Assembly: GCA_002838185.1 (NCBI GenBank)
Contig: CP017948.1
Span: 1,612,001-1,676,000 of the forward strand
DNA from: Tenericutes bacterium MO-XQ
Lineage (GTDB): Bacteria > Bacillota_I > Bacilli_A > Acholeplasmatales > Acholeplasmataceae
DNA: 64,000 bases
Reading direction: 5' to 3'
The notes beneath the pieces are model-generated. The model was not told the DNA's origin. It did not search any database and worked only from the letters and a program-made list of their open reading frames with translations. Shown in pieces: positions 52,756-60,576 of the stretch (the first letter of the stretch is position 1; each line of letters begins with the position of its first letter). The translations under genes and the position numbers were made by a program.

Positions 52756-54318
52756 ATGAATACAACAATTAAAACCATCATGAATCTTGAAATATTTCAA
52801 TCCTATGAGGTATTATCAGCAAAAAATGATCTTGAAAAACCGTTTGAATCGATTTCAATACTTGAAACTCCAGATTTTGAAAATTATATTATTGAGAAAA
52901 GTTTAATATTAACGACTTTCTATCCTATAAAAGGGGATCAAGATAAATTTGAGAAACTCATGTATACACTTGCTAAAAAGAATACTGCTGCAATTGTCAT
53001 TAAATTAAAAAGATATATTAATCAAATCCCTGAATCAATAATCACATTATCAAATAGTTTGCATCTTCCAATTATTGCACTTAACTATGATGCGAACTTA
53101 TCTTTGCTTTTTAATAACATTTTAAGTGAACTACAAAGGAAAGACTATTATGATGCATCTTTTACTCAAAACTACTCACAATTTCTTAAAGAGGTCTACG
53201 AAACACCTACTACAAAAACCCTTTTACAGATCATTGACAAAATCGAAGATTTAGATATTTTAATCTATAATCTTGATAATAAAAAAACATATTACTCTGA
53301 TAAAGATTTGCTAAGTTATTTTAATCAATACAATACATCATCTAATCTATTTCATAGAGTAGATCAAGTGCTTTATTATACTGAAGATGTGATCTATGAT
53401 GACCAACCTATATATAAAATACTTTTTCGTGCAAAAAATGATAGAAGACATATCCTCCATAGTTACATCGAAATATTTAAGTTAATGGTTATCGTAATAT
53501 ATCAAAAAAAAATAGAAAATACTTTAAAACAAAATCAATTTTTATTGAATTTCGTATCAAACCTAGCCTCAAATTATTCAAACAATCAATTAATTGAGGC
53601 TACAAAGAGATATAAATGGAAAATTCAATTTCCGATCACGATGATGTTATTTTCTATCAAAGATAAAGCAACTTCAAAGGTTATTACAAATCCAAATTTA
53701 ATAGAGTACATTAGACAAGTGATTATTAACAAATTTCATGTTCAATCTGATGAACTTAGATACACATGGTTAAATGATCAATTACTCTTCATCATTAATA
53801 CATATGAGACCATAAGATTAGATGATACGGTTAAAAATGTTTACACACTTTTAGAAAATAAATATCCTGAGTTTATGATTCAAATTACTTACTCAAGTCT
53901 AATTACTGAAGCTTCACTAATCCCTCAAACATATACACAACTATCAGAGGCTTTGATACACATTGATAATCAAAAGCTCGGTTTAAATATATTTTCTGAA
54001 AGTCAAGTTAAACTTCTAAATCTGCTAAAGAATCTGAATTATAATGATATGGCCAAATATATTAATGATAGATTGAAACCAATTTATACATATGATCAAA
54101 AACATCAGTCACAACTCATAGAAACCTTGTTTGCCTATATTGAATCAAAGTTCAACATAAAAAAAACAGCTGAGAAGCTGTTCATCCATTATAACAGTGT
54201 ACGCTATAGATTAGAAGTTTTAGACTCTTTAGGGCTAAACATTAATGATAGTAAATCATTCTTCGATATTTATTTTGCATTATATTTACATATAAGTTTT
54301 GATGTCAAAATATCATAA
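52756..54318 (+). CDS. PucR family transcriptional activator
   Basis: The 520-residue regulator has the N-terminal PucR domain (FESISILETPDFENYIIEKSLILTTFYP) and a C-terminal PucR helix-turn-helix (FAYIESKFNIKKTAEKLFIHYNSVRYRLEVLD). The middle has the GGDEF-like region typical of CdaR/PucR proteins. PucR of Bacillus activates purine and allantoin catabolism, and this gene is divergent from the permease-hydrolase-carbamoyltransferase operon, so it should sense its substrate. AGAGGTGAG precedes the ATG. Confidence 0.9.
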   Translation: MNTTIKTIMNLEIFQSYEVLSAKNDLEKPFESISILETPDFENYIIEKSLILTTFYPIKGDQDKFEKLMYTLAKKNTAAIVIKLKRYINQIPESIITLSNSLHLPIIALNYDANLSLLFNNILSELQRKDYYDASFTQNYSQFLKEVYETPTTKTLLQIIDKIEDLDILIYNLDNKKTYYSDKDLLSYFNQYNTSSNLFHRVDQVLYYTEDVIYDDQPIYKILFRAKNDRRHILHSYIEIFKLMVIVIYQKKIENTLKQNQFLLNFVSNLASNYSNNQLIEATKRYKWKIQFPITMMLFSIKDKATSKVITNPNLIEYIRQVIINKFHVQSDELRYTWLNDQLLFIINTYETIRLDDTVKNVYTLLENKYPEFMIQITYSSLITEASLIPQTYTQLSEALIHIDNQKLGLNIFSESQVKLLNLLKNLNYNDMAKYINDRLKPIYTYDQKHQSQLIETLFAYIESKFNIKKTAEKLFIHYNSVRYRLEVLDSLGLNINDSKSFFDIYFALYLHISFDVKIS

Positions 54319-54343
54319 AAAATGTCCGAAAGGACATTTTTTT
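54317..54343. terminator. Bidirectional terminator with GNRA-type loop
   Basis: AAAAAATGTCC, loop GAAA and GGACATTTTTT, between the convergent pucR and TerB-like genes. Confidence 0.85.
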
Positions 54344-54353
54344 ATTAACTATT

Positions 54354-54662
54354 CTATAAAGTTTTCTTTAGTTCATAAATGATTAGCATGTATTTACCAC
54401 TCGCTCTAATGATAGGTATAACCTCATCAGCTGCTTCATTAAAGATACTGGACTCATATCCATGTTGATCCATATAGCTGATGAGATCTTGTTTTTTAAC
54501 TTTAGTCTCAAAAAACTTTTCAATGTCTTTGAAATCTTTTTTATCTAAATAGTGCGTATGCTTTCTAAAAAACTTTCTAATTCTTCGATATTCAGCACGT
54601 GATAGTTGACCATCATCTTCAAAAAAGACAAACAAAAGTATCATCAAAGCGAGTTTGTTCAT
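54354..54662 (-). CDS. TerB-like paralogue 4, C-terminal fragment
   Basis: These 102 residues align along their whole length with the last two thirds of the three upstream paralogues (NKLALMILLFVFFEDDGQLSRAEYR, SGKYMLIIYELKK). The missing N-terminal third is encoded immediately upstream in another frame (54659-54823). The ATG overlaps that frame's TGA (ATGA), but the nearest purine-rich site, GGGAAGG, is about 15 bases away. It is either made by slippage or reinitiation, or is half of a broken gene. Confidence 0.6.
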   Translation of the reverse strand: MNKLALMILLFVFFEDDGQLSRAEYRRIRKFFRKHTHYLDKKDFKDIEKFFETKVKKQDLISYMDQHGYESSIFNEAADEVIPIIRASGKYMLIIYELKKTL

Positions 54663-54823
54663 ATTTTTTTATAAACGCCTTCCCATGATTGATGTTTAAT
54701 ATCGTCTTCAATCTGAGTTCTTTTTCTCAAGAAAAAACCTCTTTGTTTTTGACCCTCTTTAATCATGCGTCGTCTTTCTTCAAGTTTCATCGCATGGAGA
54801 AGTCCACTTCTATTTGATGCCAT
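54659..54823 (-). CDS. TerB-like paralogue 4, N-terminal fragment (split by one-base slip)
   Basis: A 54-codon frame starts at ATG 54823 behind AAGGGGGAT. Its product (MASNRSGLLHAMKLEERRR, later KQRGFFLRKRTQIEDD, ending HQSWEGVYKKI) matches the N-terminus of paralogue 3. It stops at TGA just after a run of seven A. Adding one A, or slipping back one base, gives VYKKNMNKLALM, in line with IYQRNMVKLALM of paralogue 3, and restores a full protein of about 157 residues. Confidence 0.6.
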   Translation of the reverse strand: MASNRSGLLHAMKLEERRRMIKEGQKQRGFFLRKRTQIEDDIKHQSWEGVYKKI

Positions 54824-54870
54824 AAAAATCCCCCTTCGTAAATAGTAATCTCATAATTCTCATATGAGAT

Positions 54871-55365
54871 TTATTTTTCATTGAATGCTTGTTTGAGCTC
54901 ATCCACAACAAGCAAATACTTACCACTACTTCTAAGTAAACTGCTTGCTTTTTCAATGGCGTCATTTAAGCTGCTTGCTTCGTACTCTTTTTGTTCTAGA
55001 TAATCTAGAAACTCATGTTTTGATAACTTTGTTTGAAATAAATTTTTTATTTCATCATAATCTTCTTTAAATAAGTATTTCCGATTCATTTTGAAAAATG
55101 ATTTAACAAGTGCATATTCTTTTCTGCTAATTTGATCATCATCTTCAGAAAATGCATATACCAAAACCATCAGTGCTAGTTTTACCATATTTCTTTGATA
55201 TATATGTTCCCACTGATCATTTGGATTTTCTACATAAGGTCTATCTTCTTTTTCTAATCTTAAAAAAGATCTACCTTCTTGTCTATCTTCTTCTCTTTTT
55301 TCAACAAATCTTTTATATCTTATAAGACTTAATAATCCTCTTTGTCTTCTACCAAATAAGCTCAT
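54871..55365 (-). CDS. TerB-like paralogue 3
   Basis: One of four tandem relatives of about 160 residues. The basic N-terminus (MSLFGRRQRGLLSLIRYKRF) is followed by the shared NPNDQWEHIYQRN motif, then the helical core KLALMVLVYAFSEDDDQISRKEYALVKSFF. A hydrophobic helix followed by an acidic D-x-D-x-x-I-S-x-x-E element recalls TerB-type folds. The end SSGKYLLVVDELKQAF is shared by all. No signal or membrane segment is seen; function unknown. Confidence 0.7.
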   Translation of the reverse strand: MSLFGRRQRGLLSLIRYKRFVEKREEDRQEGRSFLRLEKEDRPYVENPNDQWEHIYQRNMVKLALMVLVYAFSEDDDQISRKEYALVKSFFKMNRKYLFKEDYDEIKNLFQTKLSKHEFLDYLEQKEYEASSLNDAIEKASSLLRSSGKYLLVVDELKQAFNEK

Positions 55366-55393
55366 CGCATTGCCCCCATAAACTCTGTAACTA

Positions 55394-55870
55394 TCATATT
55401 GTAATTTTTTTCTCTAGATTATTAACAATGAGTTGATAATCTTTATGCTTTTTAGATATTTCATACGATTCTTTAACTGCATCAAGAAAAATACTTTCTT
55501 TAAAGTCTTGTTCTTCCATATATCTTTTAAATCTTTCAATGCTCATCTTTGATTTTGCAGCATCTATAATTTCAGCTAAATCTTTTTGATCAATTAGGTA
55601 TCTATGCTTTTTATAATATGTTTTAATCATTTTTAATTCATCTTTTGTAAATTCACCATCAAACTCATAAAATGCATATAGCATAATCATAATCGTGAGT
55701 TTAGAAACATTTCTCATATAATCTACTTTCCAAATATCGTTTGGATTTCCACTATAGAGCTTATTTTTCTTTTTGAATGCTTCGTTTCTTAGGTTTGTTC
55801 GATTTTTATTTGTCTCTGCCTCTACTTGAAATAACGCAACCACTAACTCATTTCTACCTGAAAATGACAT
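55394..55870 (-). CDS. TerB-like paralogue 2
   Basis: The 158-residue protein shares the order of its neighbours: variable, charged N-terminus (MSFSGRNELVVALFQVEAE), SGNPNDIWKVDYMRNVSKL, then IMIMLYAFYEFDGEFTKDEL and FKRYMEEQDFKESIFLDAV. DGEFTKDE is the TerB-like acidic element. The ATG at 55870 follows GGAGGG; a start four codons earlier would lie in the ribosome site. It is spaced by about 25 bases from its neighbours, so the four form one operon. Confidence 0.7.
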   Translation of the reverse strand: MSFSGRNELVVALFQVEAETNKNRTNLRNEAFKKKNKLYSGNPNDIWKVDYMRNVSKLTIMIMLYAFYEFDGEFTKDELKMIKTYYKKHRYLIDQKDLAEIIDAAKSKMSIERFKRYMEEQDFKESIFLDAVKESYEISKKHKDYQLIVNNLEKKITI

Positions 55871-55891
55871 GTTTCCCTCCAAATACGCTTA

Positions 55892-56368
55892 TTATTTCAC
55901 TTGTTCTAAATAGCCATCTTTTAGTTCATCGATGTATGTTTTATATACTAAACTTCTTTTTACAACATTTTTAGCTTCTGCAATCGCATTATCTAAAATA
56001 TCTTCTTTAAATCCACTATCTTTCATATATTTAACAAATATATCAATGGTCATCTTTGATTTAGCTAAATCAATAATCTCATCAAAATCCTTAGCTTCTA
56101 AAATATAGCGATGTTTTCTTAGATACTTTTTAACTTTATTTAACTCTTTTTCTGAGATGTCATCATCATCTTGTGCAAAAATGTATAAAAGAATCATTAG
56201 AGCTAATTTTGTTGTGTTCTTATAGTAGTCTAACTTCCATACATCGTTTGGATTACCACTAGCTAACTCTTTATGTTTTTTCATAAAAAGATCTAAACGA
56301 ACTTCACCACGATTTTTTTCGTTACTGCTTTCTGCAATAAAGAAATCTTGAACTTTGTTTTCAGCCAT
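55892..56368 (-). CDS. TerB-like paralogue 1, first of the array
   Basis: The 158-residue protein begins MAENKVQDFFIAESSNEKNR and carries SGNPNDVWKLDYYKNTTKL, the core LALMILLYIFAQDDDDISEKELNKVKKYL and FVKYMKDSGFKEDILDNAI. It is closest to paralogue 2. The ATG at 56368 has AGGGGTG upstream. A TATAAT-like box lies near 56398 on the minus strand. The family is not one I can name with certainty. Confidence 0.7.
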   Translation of the reverse strand: MAENKVQDFFIAESSNEKNRGEVRLDLFMKKHKELASGNPNDVWKLDYYKNTTKLALMILLYIFAQDDDDISEKELNKVKKYLRKHRYILEAKDFDEIIDLAKSKMTIDIFVKYMKDSGFKEDILDNAIAEAKNVVKRSLVYKTYIDELKDGYLEQVK

Positions 56369-56524
56369 ACGTTTCACCCCTGTTTTTGTATTTATTATAC
56401 CATAATTTCTATAAGAAAGATATTATCCCTTTAGTGTTCAAAGTAAGTTGTGTTAAAATAGAGTGAAAGCATATTTTGATATGCAAATGAAATAAATATT
56501 AGTAATAAAGGAAGGAATTTATAA

Positions 56525-57979
56525 ATGAGTAAATTATATGATATAGGACTTATTGGTATTGCAGTTATGGGTGAAAACCTTGCATTAAATATGGAATCAA
56601 AAGGTTTTAGTGTTGTTGTATCATCAAGAAAACAAGACACCATAGATGCATTCTTAAAAGGTCGTGCAAAAGGTAAAAATTTTGCTGGAACAACAGATAT
56701 GAAAGAACTTGTGTCTATGCTAAAAAAACCTAGAAAAGTGATGTTAATGATTAAAGCAGGAAATCCTGTTGATCAAGTGATTGAACAACTGATCCCTCTT
56801 TTAGACAAAGGTGACGTTATTATTGATGGTGGTAACTCTAATTACAATGATACTACTAGACGTAGTTTATACTTAAGAGATAAAGACTTACATTATATTG
56901 GAACCGGGGTTTCAGGTGGTGAAGAAGGCGCTCTAACAGGTCCTTCAATTATGCCAGGTGGACATAAAGAAGCTTGGCCAATCGTTAAACCAATCTTGCA
57001 AGCAATTGCAGCTAAAGTGAATGATGGACAAGTATGTTGTGATTGGGTTGGAGAAGATGGAGCAGGTCACTTTGTAAAGATGGTACATAACGGCATTGAA
57101 TATGGTGATATGCAATTAATCTCTGAATCTTATCATTTATTAAAATCTTTAGTTGGTCTATCAAATGATCAAATGGCTCATGTCTTTAAGACTTGGAATC
57201 AAGGTGAACTCGATAGTTATTTAATAGAGATCACTTCTGAGATTCTAGCATTTAAAGATGAAAATAACGAAGCATTAATTGATAAAATATTAGATGCAGC
57301 AGGACAAAAAGGTACAGGTAAATGGACGGTAAACGCTGCTCTTGATGAAGGCATCCCGTTAACACTCATTGGTGAATCTGTATTCTCTAGATTCTTATCT
57401 GCATTAAAAGAGGAAAGAGTAGTCGCATCTAAACATTATAAAAAAGAAATTAAACCTTTAGAAAATGATCAAGATATTTTTATCGAAGATTTAAGAAAAG
57501 CACTCTATGGTGCGAAAATCATGAGTTATACTCAAGGCTATGAGCTCATGAAAGCGGCTGCTAAGACTTATGATTGGACACTTAATTATGGTGGTATCGC
57601 ACTCATGTGGCGTGGTGGTTGTATCATTCGTTCAGTCCTCCTAGATAAGATCAAAAATGCATTCGATAAGAATCCAAATCTAACGAATCTACTGCTTGAT
57701 GACTACTTCAAAGATACAATGAACAAAGTCATACCAAGTTTAAGAAAAGTAGTCTCTAAAGCCGTTTTACAGGGTATTCCTGTACCAACGTTATCTGCAG
57801 CACTTGCATATTTTGATGGTTATACGACTGATCGCTTACCAGCAAATTTGCTTCAAGCACAAAGAGATTATTTTGGAGCTCATACTTATGAGCGAACAGA
57901 TAAAAAAAGAGGAGAGTTTTTCCACACCAATTGGACTGGAAAGGGCGGAACAACAACCTCAACAACTTATAATAAATAA
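56525..57979 (+). CDS. gnd: 6-phosphogluconate dehydrogenase (decarboxylating)
   Basis: The 484-residue enzyme oxidises 6-phosphogluconate to ribulose 5-phosphate, CO2 and reduced cofactor. The NADP fold opens DIGLIGIAVMGENLALNM with SSRKQDT after strand 2, the substrate motif is GTGVSGGEEGALTGPSIMPGG, and Lys/Asn catalytic residues are in GAGHFVKMVHNGIEYGDMQ. The C-terminus RDYFGAHTYERTDKKRGEFFHTNW completes the partner active site. AAGGAAGG precedes the ATG. It stands alone with its own terminator. Confidence 0.97.
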   Translation: MSKLYDIGLIGIAVMGENLALNMESKGFSVVVSSRKQDTIDAFLKGRAKGKNFAGTTDMKELVSMLKKPRKVMLMIKAGNPVDQVIEQLIPLLDKGDVIIDGGNSNYNDTTRRSLYLRDKDLHYIGTGVSGGEEGALTGPSIMPGGHKEAWPIVKPILQAIAAKVNDGQVCCDWVGEDGAGHFVKMVHNGIEYGDMQLISESYHLLKSLVGLSNDQMAHVFKTWNQGELDSYLIEITSEILAFKDENNEALIDKILDAAGQKGTGKWTVNAALDEGIPLTLIGESVFSRFLSALKEERVVASKHYKKEIKPLENDQDIFIEDLRKALYGAKIMSYTQGYELMKAAAKTYDWTLNYGGIALMWRGGCIIRSVLLDKIKNAFDKNPNLTNLLLDDYFKDTMNKVIPSLRKVVSKAVLQGIPVPTLSAALAYFDGYTTDRLPANLLQAQRDYFGAHTYERTDKKRGEFFHTNWTGKGGTTTSTTYNK

Positions 57980-58003
57980 ATACTTATCTAATATAATAAT
58001 ATA

Positions 58004-58034
58004 AAAAACCCACATCCTATGATGCGGGTTTTTA
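58004..58034 (+). terminator. Terminator after gnd
   Basis: AAAAACCCACATC, loop CTAT and GATGCGGGTTTTT, one A-C mismatch. Confidence 0.8.
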
Positions 58035-58057
58035 TTTATGTTCATTTATGTTTAATT

Positions 58058-58321
58058 TTATGAATGCCCATTATGATCTAAATCTTTATCTTTAAGATGT
58101 TTCAAGATGAACATAGTTCCAGCAACAAGCAATGGGATTTCCACAGTAAGCATTGTTAACCAATTCTCAAAATTATTGCGATAGAATCTAAATAGAAAAA
58201 ATAGACCAACTGCCGGCGCAAACATTAAAAAACTGAGAATGAGTTCTTTCTTCCAAAGTAAGATAATCAATCCGATTAGGATTATGCCTGGAATAGAGTT
58301 TATGATAAACTCAAGTAACAT
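58058..58321 (-). CDS. Small three-helix membrane protein
   Basis: The 87-residue protein has three hydrophobic segments (about 5-22, 28-45 and 58-75) and a charged tail KHLKDKDLDHNGHS. I do not recognise a family. It starts three bases after the stop of the 33-residue small gene upstream and has no ribosome site of its own, so it should be translated by coupling. Confidence 0.6.
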   Translation of the reverse strand: MLLEFIINSIPGIILIGLIILLWKKELILSFLMFAPAVGLFFLFRFYRNNFENWLTMLTVEIPLLVAGTMFILKHLKDKDLDHNGHS

Positions 58322-58324
58322 GCC

Positions 58325-58426
58325 CTAAAATGTATCCGTTCCATCAAACGAATCAACAGACATTACAATGATGAAGGCTCCTAGTAGAATGACTAAATAC
58401 TTACATATTTTGACACCCAGTTTCAT
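58325..58426 (-). CDS. 33-residue single-helix membrane protein
   Basis: A short frame reads MKLGVKICKYLVILLG, then AFIIVMSVDSFDGTDTF. A perfect AGGAGG lies seven bases before the ATG, the only good ribosome site for this two-gene unit. One membrane helix is predicted at about 10-24. Its stop is three bases before the next start (TAG GGC ATG). The strong site and tight spacing make it a real gene; its role is unknown. Confidence 0.6.
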   Translation of the reverse strand: MKLGVKICKYLVILLGAFIIVMSVDSFDGTDTF

Positions 58427-58488
58427 ACTATTACCTCCTATGTCTTCATCATATTCCCTATTTTTATTTTTGCAATATTCTATTACAT

Positions 58489-59352
58489 TCAAGCATTTAA
58501 TTCTTTCTTGATCTTCATTCTAATAATTAGTACAAATCGTTGTATCATAAAAGGAATATTTGATATCAGCGCTAACACTGGAGCCCAGATAAAAACTGGA
58601 GCAATAATCCATATGACAGGCCAATAAAATGGTTCTTTAGTAATAGGATGTACTTTTAAAAAATCAAAAACAAATACATCAAATATCACCGCAACATTTT
58701 GATAATGATCTGGGATCCCAAAAACAAACGATGAGTTTCTTATATTTACATCATAGAAAGTATATGGATTAATCCACCCTAATTGCAATAAGATAAACTC
58801 ATTGATAAATATTAAAGCTAAGGTCATTAAAACCATTGCAGAAAAATATCCTATGCGTTTAAAGCTAAATACATGCAATTTAAAATATCCCATTAAAAAT
58901 GGTGCTAAGAAAATCACTAAATGTGCATAATAAAATCTAATCACATCAAAACTAAACGCATCTTTTCTTCCAAAATAAATACTATCGAAAGTATCAAAGA
59001 TTGCTTCTGTCGGATAAAGATATGCTGCAAGTCCTGATGCAATTCCCATGACTAACATATAGTCTCTTAAGACTTTATTTTTAGATAAAAACAAAAATGG
59101 AAATACCAATGTAGAAATGGCACATATATTTTCAAATGTTACTTTCCTAATTGATTCAGGAAATAATTCATTATACGGTGAAAACAGTAATTTTGCAAAA
59201 TGTAATAGCCATGCAGACACTAAAAGACCTAGGATAAATTTGTTCTTAAAACCATCACTCTTAGTTTTTAAAAAACAGATAGACCCTACGGTAATAAGCG
59301 CTGCAAAAACAAAATACAAATAGTAATAGAAATTACCGATTTCAACATACAT
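58489..59352 (-). CDS. YwaF/TIGR02206-like integral membrane protein
   Basis: The 287-residue protein has seven or so helices and the YwaF-type pattern FENICAISTLVFPFLFL, RFYYAHLVIFLAPFLMG and a final WAPVLALISNIPFMIQR. YwaF proteins are of unknown role. It is nine bases downstream of the GH17 gene and shares its transcript. Confidence 0.75.
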   Translation of the reverse strand: MYVEIGNFYYYLYFVFAALITVGSICFLKTKSDGFKNKFILGLLVSAWLLHFAKLLFSPYNELFPESIRKVTFENICAISTLVFPFLFLSKNKVLRDYMLVMGIASGLAAYLYPTEAIFDTFDSIYFGRKDAFSFDVIRFYYAHLVIFLAPFLMGYFKLHVFSFKRIGYFSAMVLMTLALIFINEFILLQLGWINPYTFYDVNIRNSSFVFGIPDHYQNVAVIFDVFVFDFLKVHPITKEPFYWPVIWIIAPVFIWAPVLALISNIPFMIQRFVLIIRMKIKKELNA

Positions 59353-59361
59353 ATCTTACAC

Positions 59362-60249
59362 CTATTTCAACTTTCTTGAAACGTCATATATACCCCAATG
59401 CTTTTCTGGTTCATCAGGATCATCAGATCCTTTCCAAGGCTCATCAAATGCTTCAAAGAAAAAGACTGTAATTTTCTCCTTCTCACTCCAAGCATTCATT
59501 TCTTTCAAATATCTCTTTTGATTTTTCACATTAGCGAGTTCGGCTTTAATTTGTCTAGTACTAGCAGTTGGCCAACCAGCTTCTGTAATAATGACTTGTT
59601 TATCTTTATAAAATTCAGAAATTGTTCGATAATCTTCTATTGATACGTCAGTAGCTACTTCTATTTCTTTATTTAACCATGCAGGATAAGTATGAAGACT
59701 AATCACATCAACAGCTTTAGCTACTTCTTTCAACTTAGGAATCCAGTAAAAGAAATTCTCACAATAAGTAACAATTTGTGTCGTATGTTTTTTAAGCTCA
59801 TTTACAAAATATAGAACTCTTTCTGGACTCACTAAATTTTCATTCCATTCAGGCACAGCTTCATTACCTGCTGAAACAGCTATAATAATATCATTATATT
59901 CGTTTACAAGTTTAATCAATTCTTGTAAACTGTGTTCGTTATAGGCAATATGGTTTTTAATTTCTTCATCAGTTAAAAGACCACCCCACTCACAATCAGG
60001 GTTTGATATTTCACCTAATAAGTCAATACCTAGCATAACTTTTAAAGATAAATTATGATCTCTAATCACTTTAAGTGCTGTTTTCGCATGTTCACTTGGA
60101 TCATACATACGAATATAATCATAGTTGTTTTCTAAAATCATTAAGTCTTCTTTGATTTCTTCATATGAAGGATAAGTTTTTGTATGTGGATTTTGTCCTT
60201 CTCGATATCCTGAATAACAGATGGCTTTGCCATATGGTAATTTTTTCAT
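59362..60249 (-). CDS. Glycoside hydrolase family 17, beta-1,3-glucanase-like
   Basis: The 295-residue (beta/alpha)8 enzyme has the GH17 acid Glu130 in VSAGNEAVPEW and nucleophile Glu223 in VIITEAGWPTAS. GH17 enzymes cleave or rearrange beta-1,3-glucans such as laminarin. There is no signal peptide, so it should work on oligosaccharides inside the cell. AGAGGTG precedes the ATG and a TATAAT is at about 60285. The GH5 enzyme about 330 bases upstream probably has the same target. Confidence 0.85.
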   Translation of the reverse strand: MKKLPYGKAICYSGYREGQNPHTKTYPSYEEIKEDLMILENNYDYIRMYDPSEHAKTALKVIRDHNLSLKVMLGIDLLGEISNPDCEWGGLLTDEEIKNHIAYNEHSLQELIKLVNEYNDIIIAVSAGNEAVPEWNENLVSPERVLYFVNELKKHTTQIVTYCENFFYWIPKLKEVAKAVDVISLHTYPAWLNKEIEVATDVSIEDYRTISEFYKDKQVIITEAGWPTASTRQIKAELANVKNQKRYLKEMNAWSEKEKITVFFFEAFDEPWKGSDDPDEPEKHWGIYDVSRKLK

Positions 60250-60317
60250 GTTTGTACACCTCTTTTGTCGTTTCTTCTATTATATCAAAAACAAAGATTA
60301 TTACATATCTATACTAG

Positions 60318-60346
60318 AAAAAAAGCACCTTCTAAAAGGTGTTTTA
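60318..60346 (-). terminator. Terminator between the GH5 and GH17 genes
   Basis: Minus strand AACACCTT, loop and AAGGTGCTTT with seven T after it. It lies 230 bases beyond the GH5 stop codon. Confidence 0.7.
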
Positions 60347-60352
60347 ATTAAG

Positions 60353-60530
60353 GTATTCCCCATATATATACTAACATGAATATATTAAATAAATTAAATC
60401 ATTAGACATTAAACCTGTTAAATCTTTAAATCATAAAACATAATACTTATTTTAAATCTATTGAGTTTCGTAAATCCCTAAACAATATCTTCAATTCAGT
60501 TTAAACCAAAAATCTATATATGAGGAATAC
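60353..60530. repeat. MITE-like segment with 16-base terminal inverted repeats
   Basis: GTATTCCCCATATATA at 60353-60368 and TATATATGAGGAATAC at 60515-60530 are inverted with one mismatch, enclosing about 145 AT-rich bases without coding potential. No clear target duplication is visible. It could be a miniature inverted-repeat element or a long 3' mRNA stem. Confidence 0.4.
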
Positions 60531-60576
60531 ACCTATATCTTACCACATTAATTTTAGAATGCAATCTTTTTGTATA

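Larger units (their letters stand above)
60250..60576. other. 327-base noncoding gap between the GH17 and GH5 genes
   Basis: No open frame with a ribosome site is seen. The gap holds the GH17 promoter (TATAAT about 60285 on the minus strand), a terminator at 60318-60346 and a 178-base AT-rich segment bounded by 16-base inverted repeats (60353-60530). Confidence 0.6.

Noticed and set aside
54847..54871. Inverted repeat AATCTCAT/ATGAGATT between TerB-like paralogues 3 and 4
   Set aside because: It lacks a T run on the transcribed strand, so it is not supported as a terminator.
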